Assembly (NCBI GenBank): GCA_903923915.1
Contig: CAIXZI010000278.1
Coordinates: forward strand, 1 to 11,799
Length of the DNA: 11,799 nucleotides
Source of the DNA: an uncultured Bacteroidota bacterium
GTDB taxonomy: Bacteria > Bacteroidota > Bacteroidia > B-17B0 > Aurantibacillaceae
Direction: 5' to 3'
Below are positions 1 to 6,900 of the stretch, piece by piece; the first letter of the stretch is position 1, and every line of letters begins with the position of its first letter. A program made the position numbers and the translations under genes. The notes below the pieces were generated by a model. It saw only the letters and a program-made list of their open reading frames with translations. It made no database searches and was not told the DNA's origin.

Positions 1-399
1 ATGCGTAATAAAAACACTTTCTACTTTTTCATTATAAAACCCAAAGCGATTATCACTTATAACAATATCTGTTTTATTCTTTTCAAGATACTCTTTCAGC
101 CATTTATTTTCTCTTCGCACAACAATAAAAAGCTTGGGAAATTGAAACAAAATTTTCATCCACAAAGGTAAAACCTTTGCATAGCGCATATTGTAGCCAA
201 ACAAATCTGCAAAGGCAACGTCTTCAATTTCTTGTTGTAAAAATGTTTTTTGTTGCGTATTGCAAGCAATTACTATGTTATTATTTTGTTGCTGTAATTG
301 TTTAATTAAAGGAACACATCGTGCTGCATGCCCTAAGCCCCAATCTAATGGAGCAATTAATATTTTTTTATTGTGAATGTTTTTAGGAGAAACTAACAC
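1..399 (-). CDS. GT28/MurG-like glycosyltransferase, N-terminal part (runs off the left edge)
   Basis: The first 133 codons of a minus-strand gene are open to the window edge, so the C-terminal part is missing. After a short leader the protein starts with a beta-strand and glycine loop, KKILIAPLDWGLGHAARCVPLI (residues about 10-31). This resembles the N-terminal Rossmann half of GT-B enzymes such as MurG and macroside transferases, where the GxGHxxR element lies near the acceptor site. A second strand (IVIACNT) and a third (TDIVISDNRFGFY, about 113-125) continue the Rossmann pattern. Such enzymes move a sugar from a nucleotide sugar to a lipid or other acceptor in the cytoplasm; the substrate here is unknown. 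The start is taken as GTG at 397-399, because an in-frame TAA lies two codons upstream and no ATG precedes the conserved strand. This GTG directly abuts the TAA of the upstream surface-protein gene, which implies co-transcription and translational coupling. Confidence 0.78.
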   Translation of the reverse strand, partial: MLVSPKNIHNKKILIAPLDWGLGHAARCVPLIKQLQQQNNNIVIACNTQQKTFLQQEIEDVAFADLFGYNMRYAKVLPLWMKILFQFPKLFIVVRRENKWLKEYLEKNKTDIVISDNRFGFYNEKVESVFITH

Positions 400-3213
400 T
401 TACTTACTAAGCTGAACAAATCCTTTTAGCTTACGCTCTTTCATTCCGTAATAATGAATTTCGTTAACGGTACAAGTATAAAAATAAACTCCATCAGGCG
501 CCATTTGTTTCATTTGTTTTGTTTTACCATCCCAACCTAATTTAGGGTCGGTGTTTTCATACACAATTTCGCCCCAACGATTATACAGCACAAAATCAAC
601 ACTGCGTATATATCTGTTTTTTACCGGCGTGTACAAATCATTCGCATTATCGCCATTAGGTGTAAAAATATTAGGCAGCTCATACTCCGGACAATTATCG
701 GTACAGCTTTCGTTATTTAACGGGCTTGTATTACCTGCAGAATCTACTGCCACAACCACATAACAACCCGCAATATTTTGTGTGTTTACACTTGTAGTAT
801 AAGAAGTATCATTGGCATTTAAAATAGAATCTATTTTTGTAAGTGTACTATCTTGTCGTGGGCTGTAATAAATATAATACTTAATTACATCTTTTGCATT
901 TATATTACAGGTATGATTAGGGTTTTGCCAGGTAAGTTTATTAACTGCGGCATCGCAATCACCTACAATACTTAATGCAGGCTGACACGGAGGCGAATCA
1001 TCAATTGGTGTTGCGCATACTTTTTGCGAAAAATTAGAATCGGGGCTAACAATATGTATGTTTTGATACGTGCCTATACTCTGCACTTTAAAACAGTAAT
1101 TTTTATTGTTTACTAAATTGTATACAGTATCGGTTGTATGATGCGTTTTTCCCACTAGGGTATAGCCCGCGTTATTGTTATTCTGTTGAAAAACATAGTA
1201 TAACGTATCTTGCCAAGGTGTTTGAGAAGTCCAGTTTAGCACCACTTTTTTATCATGCCCCGCTGCCTTAACAAATATAGAGCTTGCAGGCGCTCCCGTT
1301 CCTTTATACAAATTACTGGCATAAAATAAAACTTTGTAATAATATTGGTTATGCTCTGTATCAAGCAAGTTATCAGCAAAGGTAGTGTCTGCCATGGTTG
1401 ATAGTTGATAAAAATTTGCTTTAGCATTTGTGGTATAAATTGTTGTATAAGTAGAAGCTGTGCCTGTACTAACTGTATATTGTTTGCGTTGCAAAACAAA
1501 ATAATAAGGACCTACATTTCCTGCTAACGTAGTATCAAAATTCACACCAATGGTAAGCGGCCTATGCCATCTCACATAAATACTTCCTTTAACATTATCA
1601 GTAGTATCAACACTAACGTTAGTTAATATGGGTACACCTAAATGTAAATTAACACACATGCTGGCAGAATAAGTTGGTGCCATGCTTAAAGAACCATCGG
1701 CATATTTAGCTATTACAATGTATGAGTAGCTATTACCCGGCGGAAGCCCCTGACCATTATCAGTATCATAAAACGGACTAGCCATACTAGTGCCAATTAC
1801 CTGATAACCAGAATTTGCCGGAACCCCGGTTTTACATGGATTTGGATGATATGGCACACAATCGTTTATGCGATAAATAAGATACTGCGTTATAGGGTTG
1901 GTGGTATTATTGGCACAGCCTGTTGGCGGAGACCAAGTTAGTTTAACACTATCTCCGGTAGCAACAGCCAACAAGCTTTGCACCGGAGGCGAAACCACCT
2001 GTACTACAACTGTACTGTATGCCGCATTAGGACTTGGGTTATTATCATAACCCTTAATGGTAAAATAATACGGGTTAAGGTGTACCGCCTGGCAAGAGGG
2101 CGCCCAAGTTAAGGTGCTTGAAACACTAGTAGAACCATTATTTGTTGGAAAACCAGCATTTGTACCAATGTTGTTTGCCGTAAGCGCAACCCCTGTGGCA
2201 GCAATATTTATTACACCAGATGGATTCGGGCTTTCACTGGCTGTTGCAGTAATGGGTTGCATAATACTGCCGGCTTCTACACAAGTATTAGTAGCAGATA
2301 CGGCTAAATTTATAGGGGGCGACGTACAATCTACCACATATATTTGCACAGCAAAAATCATACTGCTAATTAAATATCGGCTACCATCAACCGGATTGCG
2401 GCGGTATTCTTTTATTAGTATATCAATATCATACTCGCCGTGTAACTGATTAGAAAAATCATTAGTCCAACACAAATCGCCTGTAACAGCATCGACTTTA
2501 ACGCCGTTAGGAATAAAAGAACCCGGCGCATTGCTAAAGTTACCTGTTGTATCTCCGGTAACAAATTGTATAAGTGAGTAGGATAGGCTATCATTATCAG
2601 GGTCTAACATACCGGGGTTATAACAAAACTGACGGTGGTAGCAAGCATTATCAATAGGTGGATTAGATACCAAAGGCGAGTTATTATAATTTAAAATATT
2701 GTTAGTGCTTAACGTATCTAACAAAGCAAACGCTACATTTTGCGAATTGCCTCCGCCCACATTATTTACATCTTTATCTAAATTAGGATCAACCATACCA
2801 AAAACATAAGTGCTTGGCCCATTAAATGTATAAGTACCTTCGTAAATATTTACTTTAACACCGCCATAACTGCCGTAAGGAGCCACCAATATTTCGCCCT
2901 CGCCTTGCCCAGGAAACGCAGGGCTTGAAGGGCAGTTTGCTAAAGGATTAGGAAAGACATTAAGAAGGTCGTACGAATTATTATTTACCCTGTAGCAGGT
3001 AACATACACATTTTGGTTAGAAAGTATATTGGTAAAAATTAGGGTTTCTTCACACCTGTCTGCCCCAACACTGGTGGGGTTGGTATAGGTGTAAATTCTA
3101 AACTTGTAGGTTTGGTCGTGCAACCAGGTATAACTAATGTAGCCTGCGCGGTTATGGGTAGCAAAACTTTTTGCGGCAACAAATAATACTAAAACAAACA
3201 GCTTAAAACGCAT
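400..3213 (-). CDS. Secreted FN3-repeat protein with T9SS type B (CHU_C) sorting domain
   Basis: This is a large cell-surface or secreted protein of 937 residues from the chosen start. A typical signal peptide (MRFKLFVLVLFVAAKSFA, then THNRAG) is followed by the Bacteroidetes module THNRAGYISYTWL. A cadherin/PKD-like segment with NPGMLDPDNDSLSYSL lies near residues 195-300, and about four fibronectin-III-like units lie near 410-840 (TWSPPTG, VRWHRP, LNWTSQ and LTWQNP strands). The last 90 residues are a gliding-motility-associated C-terminal domain (LPNIFTPNGDNANDLYTP, YNRWGEIVY, GWDGK, DGVYFY). That domain is the type B export and anchoring signal of the type IX secretion system. An ATG at 3235-3237 would add eight residues (MQIAYICV), but a TATATTTG promoter box lies between the two ATGs and only the inner start gives a clean signal peptide, so 3213 is preferred. 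Adhesion or motility is a likely role, but the ligand is unknown. The downstream glycosyltransferase starts at the very next base. Confidence 0.9.
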   Translation of the reverse strand: MRFKLFVLVLFVAAKSFATHNRAGYISYTWLHDQTYKFRIYTYTNPTSVGADRCEETLIFTNILSNQNVYVTCYRVNNNSYDLLNVFPNPLANCPSSPAFPGQGEGEILVAPYGSYGGVKVNIYEGTYTFNGPSTYVFGMVDPNLDKDVNNVGGGNSQNVAFALLDTLSTNNILNYNNSPLVSNPPIDNACYHRQFCYNPGMLDPDNDSLSYSLIQFVTGDTTGNFSNAPGSFIPNGVKVDAVTGDLCWTNDFSNQLHGEYDIDILIKEYRRNPVDGSRYLISSMIFAVQIYVVDCTSPPINLAVSATNTCVEAGSIMQPITATASESPNPSGVINIAATGVALTANNIGTNAGFPTNNGSTSVSSTLTWAPSCQAVHLNPYYFTIKGYDNNPSPNAAYSTVVVQVVSPPVQSLLAVATGDSVKLTWSPPTGCANNTTNPITQYLIYRINDCVPYHPNPCKTGVPANSGYQVIGTSMASPFYDTDNGQGLPPGNSYSYIVIAKYADGSLSMAPTYSASMCVNLHLGVPILTNVSVDTTDNVKGSIYVRWHRPLTIGVNFDTTLAGNVGPYYFVLQRKQYTVSTGTASTYTTIYTTNAKANFYQLSTMADTTFADNLLDTEHNQYYYKVLFYASNLYKGTGAPASSIFVKAAGHDKKVVLNWTSQTPWQDTLYYVFQQNNNNAGYTLVGKTHHTTDTVYNLVNNKNYCFKVQSIGTYQNIHIVSPDSNFSQKVCATPIDDSPPCQPALSIVGDCDAAVNKLTWQNPNHTCNINAKDVIKYYIYYSPRQDSTLTKIDSILNANDTSYTTSVNTQNIAGCYVVVAVDSAGNTSPLNNESCTDNCPEYELPNIFTPNGDNANDLYTPVKNRYIRSVDFVLYNRWGEIVYENTDPKLGWDGKTKQMKQMAPDGVYFYTCTVNEIHYYGMKERKLKGFVQLSK

Positions 3214-3217
3214 TACA

Positions 3218-3225
3218 CAAATATA
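3218..3225 (-). promoter_or_regulatory. Bacteroidetes -7 box TATATTTG for the T9SS surface protein
   Basis: The minus strand reads TATATTTG, an exact match to the Bacteroidetes TAnnTTTG -7 element, followed by only TGTA before the ATG at 3213. A TTG lies 16 bases upstream and could serve as a weak -33 element, though the usual spacing is nearer 17-23. With this geometry transcription would begin at or within a base or two of the ATG, giving a leaderless mRNA. The box itself is seen; its activity is inferred. Confidence 0.5.
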
Positions 3226-3265
3226 CGCAATTTGCATAGTACAACGGTTTTTTATGCTTTTTTAG

Positions 3266-3273
3266 TAATTTCG
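3266..3273 (+). promoter_or_regulatory. Possible -7 box (TAATTTCG) for the hydrolase/regulator operon
   Basis: TAATTTCG matches TAnnTTTG at all but one position and lies 20 bases before the ATG at 3294, giving a short leader. No TTG/TTTG -33 element is seen at the expected distance. This is the only candidate in the 80-base divergent gap and is weak. Confidence 0.22.
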
Positions 3274-3293
3274 GCAAAAACAAAAATAAAGCT

Positions 3294-4094
3294 ATGCTTT
3301 TAAAAACATCCGATAACCTTAGTTTATATTACGAAATAACAGGCAACACACAAAGTGCTAAAACCATCGTGTTTTTAAATGGCCTCTCGCAAGCTACCGT
3401 TGCTTGGTTTTTAATGCTACCTTATTTTAAAGCAGATTATAAAATTATTTTGGTAGATTTTATTTTTCAGGGGCAATCATCTAAAGATGCCGAGTGGCGC
3501 AACTTTAACAGACATGCACAAGATGTAAAAGAACTGTTGGATGAATTAAAAATTGATAATGCTACCATTGCCGGTTTATCTTACGGAAGTTTGGTAGCAC
3601 AGCACTTTGCCTTGTTATATCCGCAAAAATTAAACAAGCTTGTTTTAATGAGCAGCTTTGCACATAAAACCCCATATTACGATGCGATAGAAACCGCCTG
3701 GTGGAACGCCCTGCAAATAGGAGGTTACTCGCTTATGCTAGATGTGATGCTGCCGCAAGTATTGGGCGAAAATTATTTTAAAAATCCAATCATTCCTATT
3801 GATTTAATGAAGCAAGCTCGCACCGATGCCAACAACAACAGCGATGCTTTGTTTAAATTAATGCGAGCAACAAGGGAACGCCCTGATTATAGGCCCATGA
3901 TAAAAAACATCTCTACCCCTACGCTTATCATTCATGGCGAAAAAGATTTGTTGTTACCCGTACACTTAGCACAAGAAGTACACAAAGCCATTCCAAATTC
4001 TATATTAGAAATTATACCCGGTGTTGGACATACACTTAATTTGGAAGCTATTGCACAAACATCGCAGCTTATCCTAAATTTCTTAAAGGAATAA
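3294..4094 (+). CDS. Alpha/beta-hydrolase fold protein
   Basis: This 266-residue single-domain protein has the length and layout of the COG0596 alpha/beta hydrolases. The nucleophile elbow is GLSYG (94-98, Ser96), the acid is in HGEKD (Asp218), and the catalytic His is in GVGHT (His246), so the triad is complete. The oxyanion region is FLNGLSQ (27-33) after the second strand. The loop that usually reads D-x-x-G-x-G-x-S is DFIFQGQSS here, with Gln where an aromatic/His/Gly pattern is common. A helical lid spans about 125-200. Family members are esterases, lactonases, epoxide hydrolases or menaquinone-pathway enzymes, and no substrate can be assigned. The start ATG has no Shine-Dalgarno sequence. 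The gene opens an operon: its stop is one base before the response-regulator ATG, so it is likely a co-translated partner of that regulator. Confidence 0.85.
   Translation: MLLKTSDNLSLYYEITGNTQSAKTIVFLNGLSQATVAWFLMLPYFKADYKIILVDFIFQGQSSKDAEWRNFNRHAQDVKELLDELKIDNATIAGLSYGSLVAQHFALLYPQKLNKLVLMSSFAHKTPYYDAIETAWWNALQIGGYSLMLDVMLPQVLGENYFKNPIIPIDLMKQARTDANNNSDALFKLMRATRERPDYRPMIKNISTPTLIIHGEKDLLLPVHLAQEVHKAIPNSILEIIPGVGHTLNLEAIAQTSQLILNFLKE
4085..4090 (+). promoter_or_regulatory. Ribosome binding site AAAGGA ahead of the response regulator
   Basis: AAAGGA lies five bases before the ATG at 4096, inside the last codons of the hydrolase gene. It is one of the few Shine-Dalgarno-like sequences next to a start in this window. 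Together with the one-base gap between stop and start it supports efficient re-initiation and a genuine operon. Confidence 0.45.
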
Positions 4095-4095
4095 T

Positions 4096-4770
4096 ATGAA
4101 AAAAATATTGTTAGCCGAAGATGAGGAGCATTTACAAGACACCATTAAACTAAATTTAGAGTTAGAAGGGTATCAGGTAATGGCTTGCAACAATGGAGAT
4201 GAGGCAATAAAGTTGGCTGCACAACAAAATTTTCATTTGGCTGTTTTAGATGTGATGATGCCACAGGTAGATGGGTTTGAGGCATGTGTTCAGTTAAAAA
4301 AATTACACCCCGATATGCCTGTTTTGTTTTTAACGGCACGCACAGATGGCAATAGCCGTATTACCGGATTAAAATTAGCCGACGATTATTTAAGCAAACC
4401 TTTTAATTTAGAAGAACTTATTTTGCGCGTAAAAAATCTCCTAAAAAGATACGATGTGCCTGTTACTACCGTTTTTACCTTTGATGAATTTGAAATTAAT
4501 TTTTCATCGCTTTACATAAAAACCAAAACCGAAACCATTACATCACTTTCACAACGCGAATGGCAGTTACTAAATTTATTAATAAGGAAAAAAAATCTAA
4601 TTGTTTCTCGTGATGAAATTTTAGAAAAACTTTGGTCGCCAAATGAAAACCCATCTTCTAGAACCATTGACAATTACATTTTAAATTTTCGAAAAATATT
4701 TGAAGCCAATCAGCGCGAACCTAAGTATATACAGTCTATACGAGGTGTGGGCTATAAATTTTCAATATAA
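4096..4770 (+). CDS. OmpR/PhoB-family DNA-binding response regulator without an adjacent kinase
   Basis: This is a two-domain transcription factor of 224 residues. The receiver domain (1-120) has the acidic pair Glu8/Asp9, the phospho-acceptor Asp52 (LAVLDVMMPQVDG), Thr80 (FLTAR) and Lys101 (SKPFNLEEL). A winged helix (about 128-224) ends in the typical SRTIDNYILNFRKIFE recognition helix and IRGVGYKF wing. Such proteins bind direct-repeat DNA as dimers after phosphorylation by a histidine kinase. The usual GADDY motif before Lys101 reads LADDYLSKPF: the sequence runs G-L-K-L-A-D-D-Y, one residue shorter than the common G-L-x-x-G-A-D-D-Y, with the Gly missing. No histidine kinase gene lies next to it. 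It sits second in an operon with a hydrolase (1-base gap upstream) and an acyltransferase (15 bases downstream), and may regulate its own operon. Confidence 0.95.
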   Translation: MKKILLAEDEEHLQDTIKLNLELEGYQVMACNNGDEAIKLAAQQNFHLAVLDVMMPQVDGFEACVQLKKLHPDMPVLFLTARTDGNSRITGLKLADDYLSKPFNLEELILRVKNLLKRYDVPVTTVFTFDEFEINFSSLYIKTKTETITSLSQREWQLLNLLIRKKNLIVSRDEILEKLWSPNENPSSRTIDNYILNFRKIFEANQREPKYIQSIRGVGYKFSI

Positions 4771-4785
4771 ACTAAAACCAATAGT

Positions 4786-5352
4786 ATGTTTAAATTACTT
4801 TTTAAATTAGGGAAATGGAAGATAACACACTACCTGCCAAGTAACATAAAAAAATGTGTTATTGTAGCTGCACCACATACCAGCAACTGGGATTTTATGT
4901 ACGGCATTGGCGCCTTAAAAATTATGAAACTAAAAATGCGCTTTACCATAAAAAAAGAGTGGATGCGCTTTCCTTTTAAAGGATTAATGAGTTCGTTGGG
5001 GGCTTTGCCTATAGACCGCACCGCTATTAAAACAGGCGAGAAGAAAGGAAGCGTGGATGCCATTGCCGATTTATTTACAAACCGGGATGAACTTTGTTTA
5101 ATGGTTACACCAGAAGGTACGCGCGCCCGAATGGAGAAATGGAAAACGGGTTTTTATTACATTGCACTTAAAGCAAAAGTACCTATTGCCTTAGGTTTTT
5201 TAGATTATAAAACACGCACCTGTGGCATATATAAAATAATTTATCCTACGGGAGATTTTAAAGTTGATATGAAACAAATTATGGATTTTTATAAAAACAT
5301 AACCGCAAAACATCCACAAAATTTTAGCGTAGATGTTGAGTTAGCTTCCTAA
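4786..5352 (+). CDS. Small PlsC-like acyltransferase (lysophospholipid acyltransferase family)
   Basis: This 188-residue protein has the motif order of glycerolipid acyltransferases. Block I is the HX4D catalytic pair in PHTSNWDF (His31, Asp36), block II is GALPIDR (72-78), block III is PEGTRAR (EGTR at 110-113), and a later VPIALGFLDYK strand resembles block IV. Family enzymes pass an acyl chain from acyl-ACP or acyl-CoA to a lysophospholipid, glycerophosphate or ornithine-lipid precursor at the inner face of the membrane. The protein is shorter than PlsC (about 240 residues) and has no obvious transmembrane helix, only a hydrophobic/basic N-terminus (MFKLLFKLGKW) that could associate with the membrane. 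It resembles the short Bacteroidetes subgroup usually annotated just as '1-acyl-sn-glycerol-3-phosphate acyltransferase'. The acceptor cannot be named. It lies 15 bases after the regulator and 3 bases before the HAD gene. Confidence 0.85.
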   Translation: MFKLLFKLGKWKITHYLPSNIKKCVIVAAPHTSNWDFMYGIGALKIMKLKMRFTIKKEWMRFPFKGLMSSLGALPIDRTAIKTGEKKGSVDAIADLFTNRDELCLMVTPEGTRARMEKWKTGFYYIALKAKVPIALGFLDYKTRTCGIYKIIYPTGDFKVDMKQIMDFYKNITAKHPQNFSVDVELAS

Positions 5353-5355
5353 ACT

Positions 5356-5982
5356 ATGCCCGTTAAAAATATTATACTTGATTTTGGAGGAGTTCTGTTA
5401 GATATTGACTACCTGCTTACTGAGCAGGCTTTTATAAAATTAGGTTGCACTAATTTTAAAGAAATATATTCGCAGGCAGCGCAAACCAATTTGTTTAATA
5501 AATATGAAGTTGGAGAAATAACCGAGGCTGTTTTTTTTGACGAATTAAAAAATTTATCCGGCTTAAAAAACATAACACCTAAGGAAAGCAGAAATGCATG
5601 GGATGCCATGCTGATTGGATTTCCTGAAGAAAATTATTTAATGCTAAAAGAGCTGAAGAAAAAGTATCGCGTATTTTTATTAAGCAACACCAACGAAACA
5701 CACATAACTGCTTTTGAAAAACTGATTGAAAAAGTTTGTCCGGTAAACGAATTTGAAAACCTATTTGAAAAAGTTTATTACTCTTGCCGCATACATTTAC
5801 GCAAGCCAGATGCAGTATGTTTTTTGCATGTATTGAACAATGCCAATTTAAAATTAGAGGAAACCATTTTTATAGATGATTCTATTCAACATATTGAAGG
5901 GGCTAAGAAAGTGGGCATCACAGCACCTTTGTTAGAAAAAAATGTGCGTACGGCTGCTTTGTTGAAACAACTTAATTTGTAG
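5356..5982 (+). CDS. HAD-superfamily (subfamily IA, YihX-like) phosphatase
   Basis: All four HAD motifs are visible in this 208-residue protein. Motif I is IILDFGGVLLDID with nucleophile Asp9, motif II is FLLSNTNETH (Ser110), motif III is LRKPD (Lys150), and motif IV is IFIDDS (Asp174/Asp175). A helical cap lies at about 17-85. Motif I has Gly rather than Asp two residues after the nucleophile, as in E. coli YihX (alpha-glucose-1-phosphate phosphatase), so this is the subgroup's normal state and not a defect. It should be a cytoplasmic Mg-dependent phosphatase of a sugar phosphate or similar metabolite, but the substrate is not determinable. It is the last gene of the 3294-5982 operon. Its end faces the converging ABC ATPase gene across a gap containing two palindromes, which could terminate transcription. 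Confidence 0.9.
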   Translation: MPVKNIILDFGGVLLDIDYLLTEQAFIKLGCTNFKEIYSQAAQTNLFNKYEVGEITEAVFFDELKNLSGLKNITPKESRNAWDAMLIGFPEENYLMLKELKKKYRVFLLSNTNETHITAFEKLIEKVCPVNEFENLFEKVYYSCRIHLRKPDAVCFLHVLNNANLKLEETIFIDDSIQHIEGAKKVGITAPLLEKNVRTAALLKQLNL

Positions 5983-5988
5983 TTTATT

Positions 5989-6037
5989 GCCACAGATTTT
6001 GCAAATTATCACAGAAAATTTAATTATAATCTGTGGC
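5989..6037. repeat. Palindrome with perfect 10-bp arms (GCCACAGATT ... AATCTGTGGC)
   Basis: GCCACAGATT at 5989-5998 is an exact reverse complement of AATCTGTGGC at 6028-6037, with a 29-base AT-rich loop that contains a further CACAGA copy. It begins seven bases after the stop of the HAD gene. The form recalls dispersed intergenic CACAGATT-type palindromes in Bacteroidetes genomes. It could act as a bidirectional transcription barrier between converging genes, though there is no clear U-run, so this role is inferred. Confidence 0.7.
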
Positions 6038-6068
6038 TACATTTTTTATTCCAATCAAGTGGTCGCAA

Positions 6069-6133
6069 GTCATCCTGAGCTTGTCGAAGGATATGGGCGG
6101 GCTGAGCAAATGTTTCGACAAGCTCAACATGAC
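6069..6133. repeat. REP-like palindrome, 20-nt arms with GAGCTTGTCGAA core
   Basis: The arm GTCATCCTGAGCTTGTCGAA (6069-6088) pairs with TTCGACAAGCTCAACATGAC (6114-6133) over 18 of 20 positions, around a 25-base loop. Sequences with the GAGCTTGTCGAAGG core are widespread intergenic palindromes in many bacterial genomes, and their chance translation yields the 'ILSLSKD' peptide found in spurious proteins. The plus-strand frame here gives exactly that (VILSLSKD), which argues that this is a repeat and not a gene. Local GC is higher than in the surrounding DNA. Such elements can depend on a RAYT/TnpA_REP transposase elsewhere; none is in this window. Confidence 0.75.
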
Positions 6134-6155
6134 TATGCGCTATTATTTTCAGAGT

Positions 6156-6893
6156 CTAATAATTAAAATGCGTTTTGAAATAATCCGTTTCAATAACCGT
6201 TGCAGTTTTTTCAAACACTACTTTCTTATCGTCTTGTATCATCAGTAAATAATCTGCATTTCTGCTCAAAAAATCTATATCATGCGAGGAGATAATGGTA
6301 ATAATATTTCTTACAACAGTATTTTCTTTTATCGTTTTAAAAAAATATTTTTTAGATGTGTAATCTAAAAAAGCCGTTGGTTCATCTAATAACAAAACAG
6401 GCGTTTGCTGTGCCAACGCTTTTGCTATATAAGCCTTTTGCCGCTCACCATCACTTATAGAAGTTATTAATTTCTCTTTTAAATGAGATACACTAAGCGT
6501 ACTTATAGCTTCTAAAATAATTTTATGGTCTGCCTCGGTAAGTGTTGCCATATTATTTAAATAAGGGTAACGCCCCATACTTACCAGTTCATAAACACTA
6601 ATGGGAAATGTGTTACCATTAAACGCAAAACCAAAAGTTATAATTTTAGAAACTTCTTTATTAGTCAGCGTAGAAATTTCTTTTTCCTTAAAGCAGATAT
6701 TGCCTGCCAACTTTTTTTGTAAGCCCGAGATGGTTTTTAAAAGTGTTGTTTTACCGCAGCCGTTATTGCCTATCAAGCCAACTAAACAAGGCGTTTGAAT
6801 GTTGAACGAAATGTTTTCAATCAGCACATTATTTGCATGTCCAATTGAAATATTTTTTAACTGAAATGTGTGTTGTGTTTCGTTCAAGTACAA
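6156..6893 (-). CDS. FecE-like ABC transporter ATP-binding protein (TTG start)
   Basis: This 245-residue ATPase has Walker A GNNGCGKTT (42-50), signature ISDGERQK (146-153), Walker B VLLLDEPTAFLD (166-177) and H-loop SSHD (His204). The YELVSMGRYPYL stretch (101-112) and the SDGERQK signature, with Asp for the second Gly of LSGGQ, are typical of FecE/BtuD/HmuV-type ATPases for siderophores, haem or cobalamin. The Q-loop position reads ITFGFAFNGN and has no Gln. No ATG exists before Walker A and a TAA lies directly upstream of the first codon. The start must therefore be TTG at 6891-6893 or the second TTG at 6885-6887; the former is used here. The gene follows ppx by seven bases and ends a polyphosphate operon, with no FecCD permease or binding protein beside it. 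Its membrane partner must be encoded elsewhere, or it serves another role. Confidence 0.88.
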   Translation of the reverse strand: MYLNETQHTFQLKNISIGHANNVLIENISFNIQTPCLVGLIGNNGCGKTTLLKTISGLQKKLAGNICFKEKEISTLTNKEVSKIITFGFAFNGNTFPISVYELVSMGRYPYLNNMATLTEADHKIILEAISTLSVSHLKEKLITSISDGERQKAYIAKALAQQTPVLLLDEPTAFLDYTSKKYFFKTIKENTVVRNIITIISSHDIDFLSRNADYLLMIQDDKKVVFEKTATVIETDYFKTHFNY

Positions 6894-6900
6894 TTAGAAT

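Noticed and set aside
1236..1499. 87-codon minus-strand frame inside the T9SS protein gene
   Set aside because: It is an out-of-frame shadow of the large surface protein, with low-complexity sequence and no independent start signal.
2114..2449. 111-codon plus-strand frame inside the T9SS protein gene
   Set aside because: It is antisense to a well-supported gene, shows no family motifs, and is explained by the Thr/Val/Ala-rich composition of the real gene.
3214..3237. Eight-residue N-terminal extension (MQIAYICV) of the T9SS protein
   Set aside because: The inner ATG gives a clean signal peptide, and the best promoter box lies between the two ATGs.
5356..5982. HAD protein inactive because motif I has only one Asp
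   Set aside because: Gly at the second position is normal for YihX-type members (DLGNV/DFGGV), and the other motifs are intact.
6033..6248. 71-codon plus-strand frame with VILSLSKD
   Set aside because: It is the standard chance translation of the GAGCTTGTCGAA palindrome, overlaps the end of the ABC ATPase on the other strand, and has no recognisable domain.
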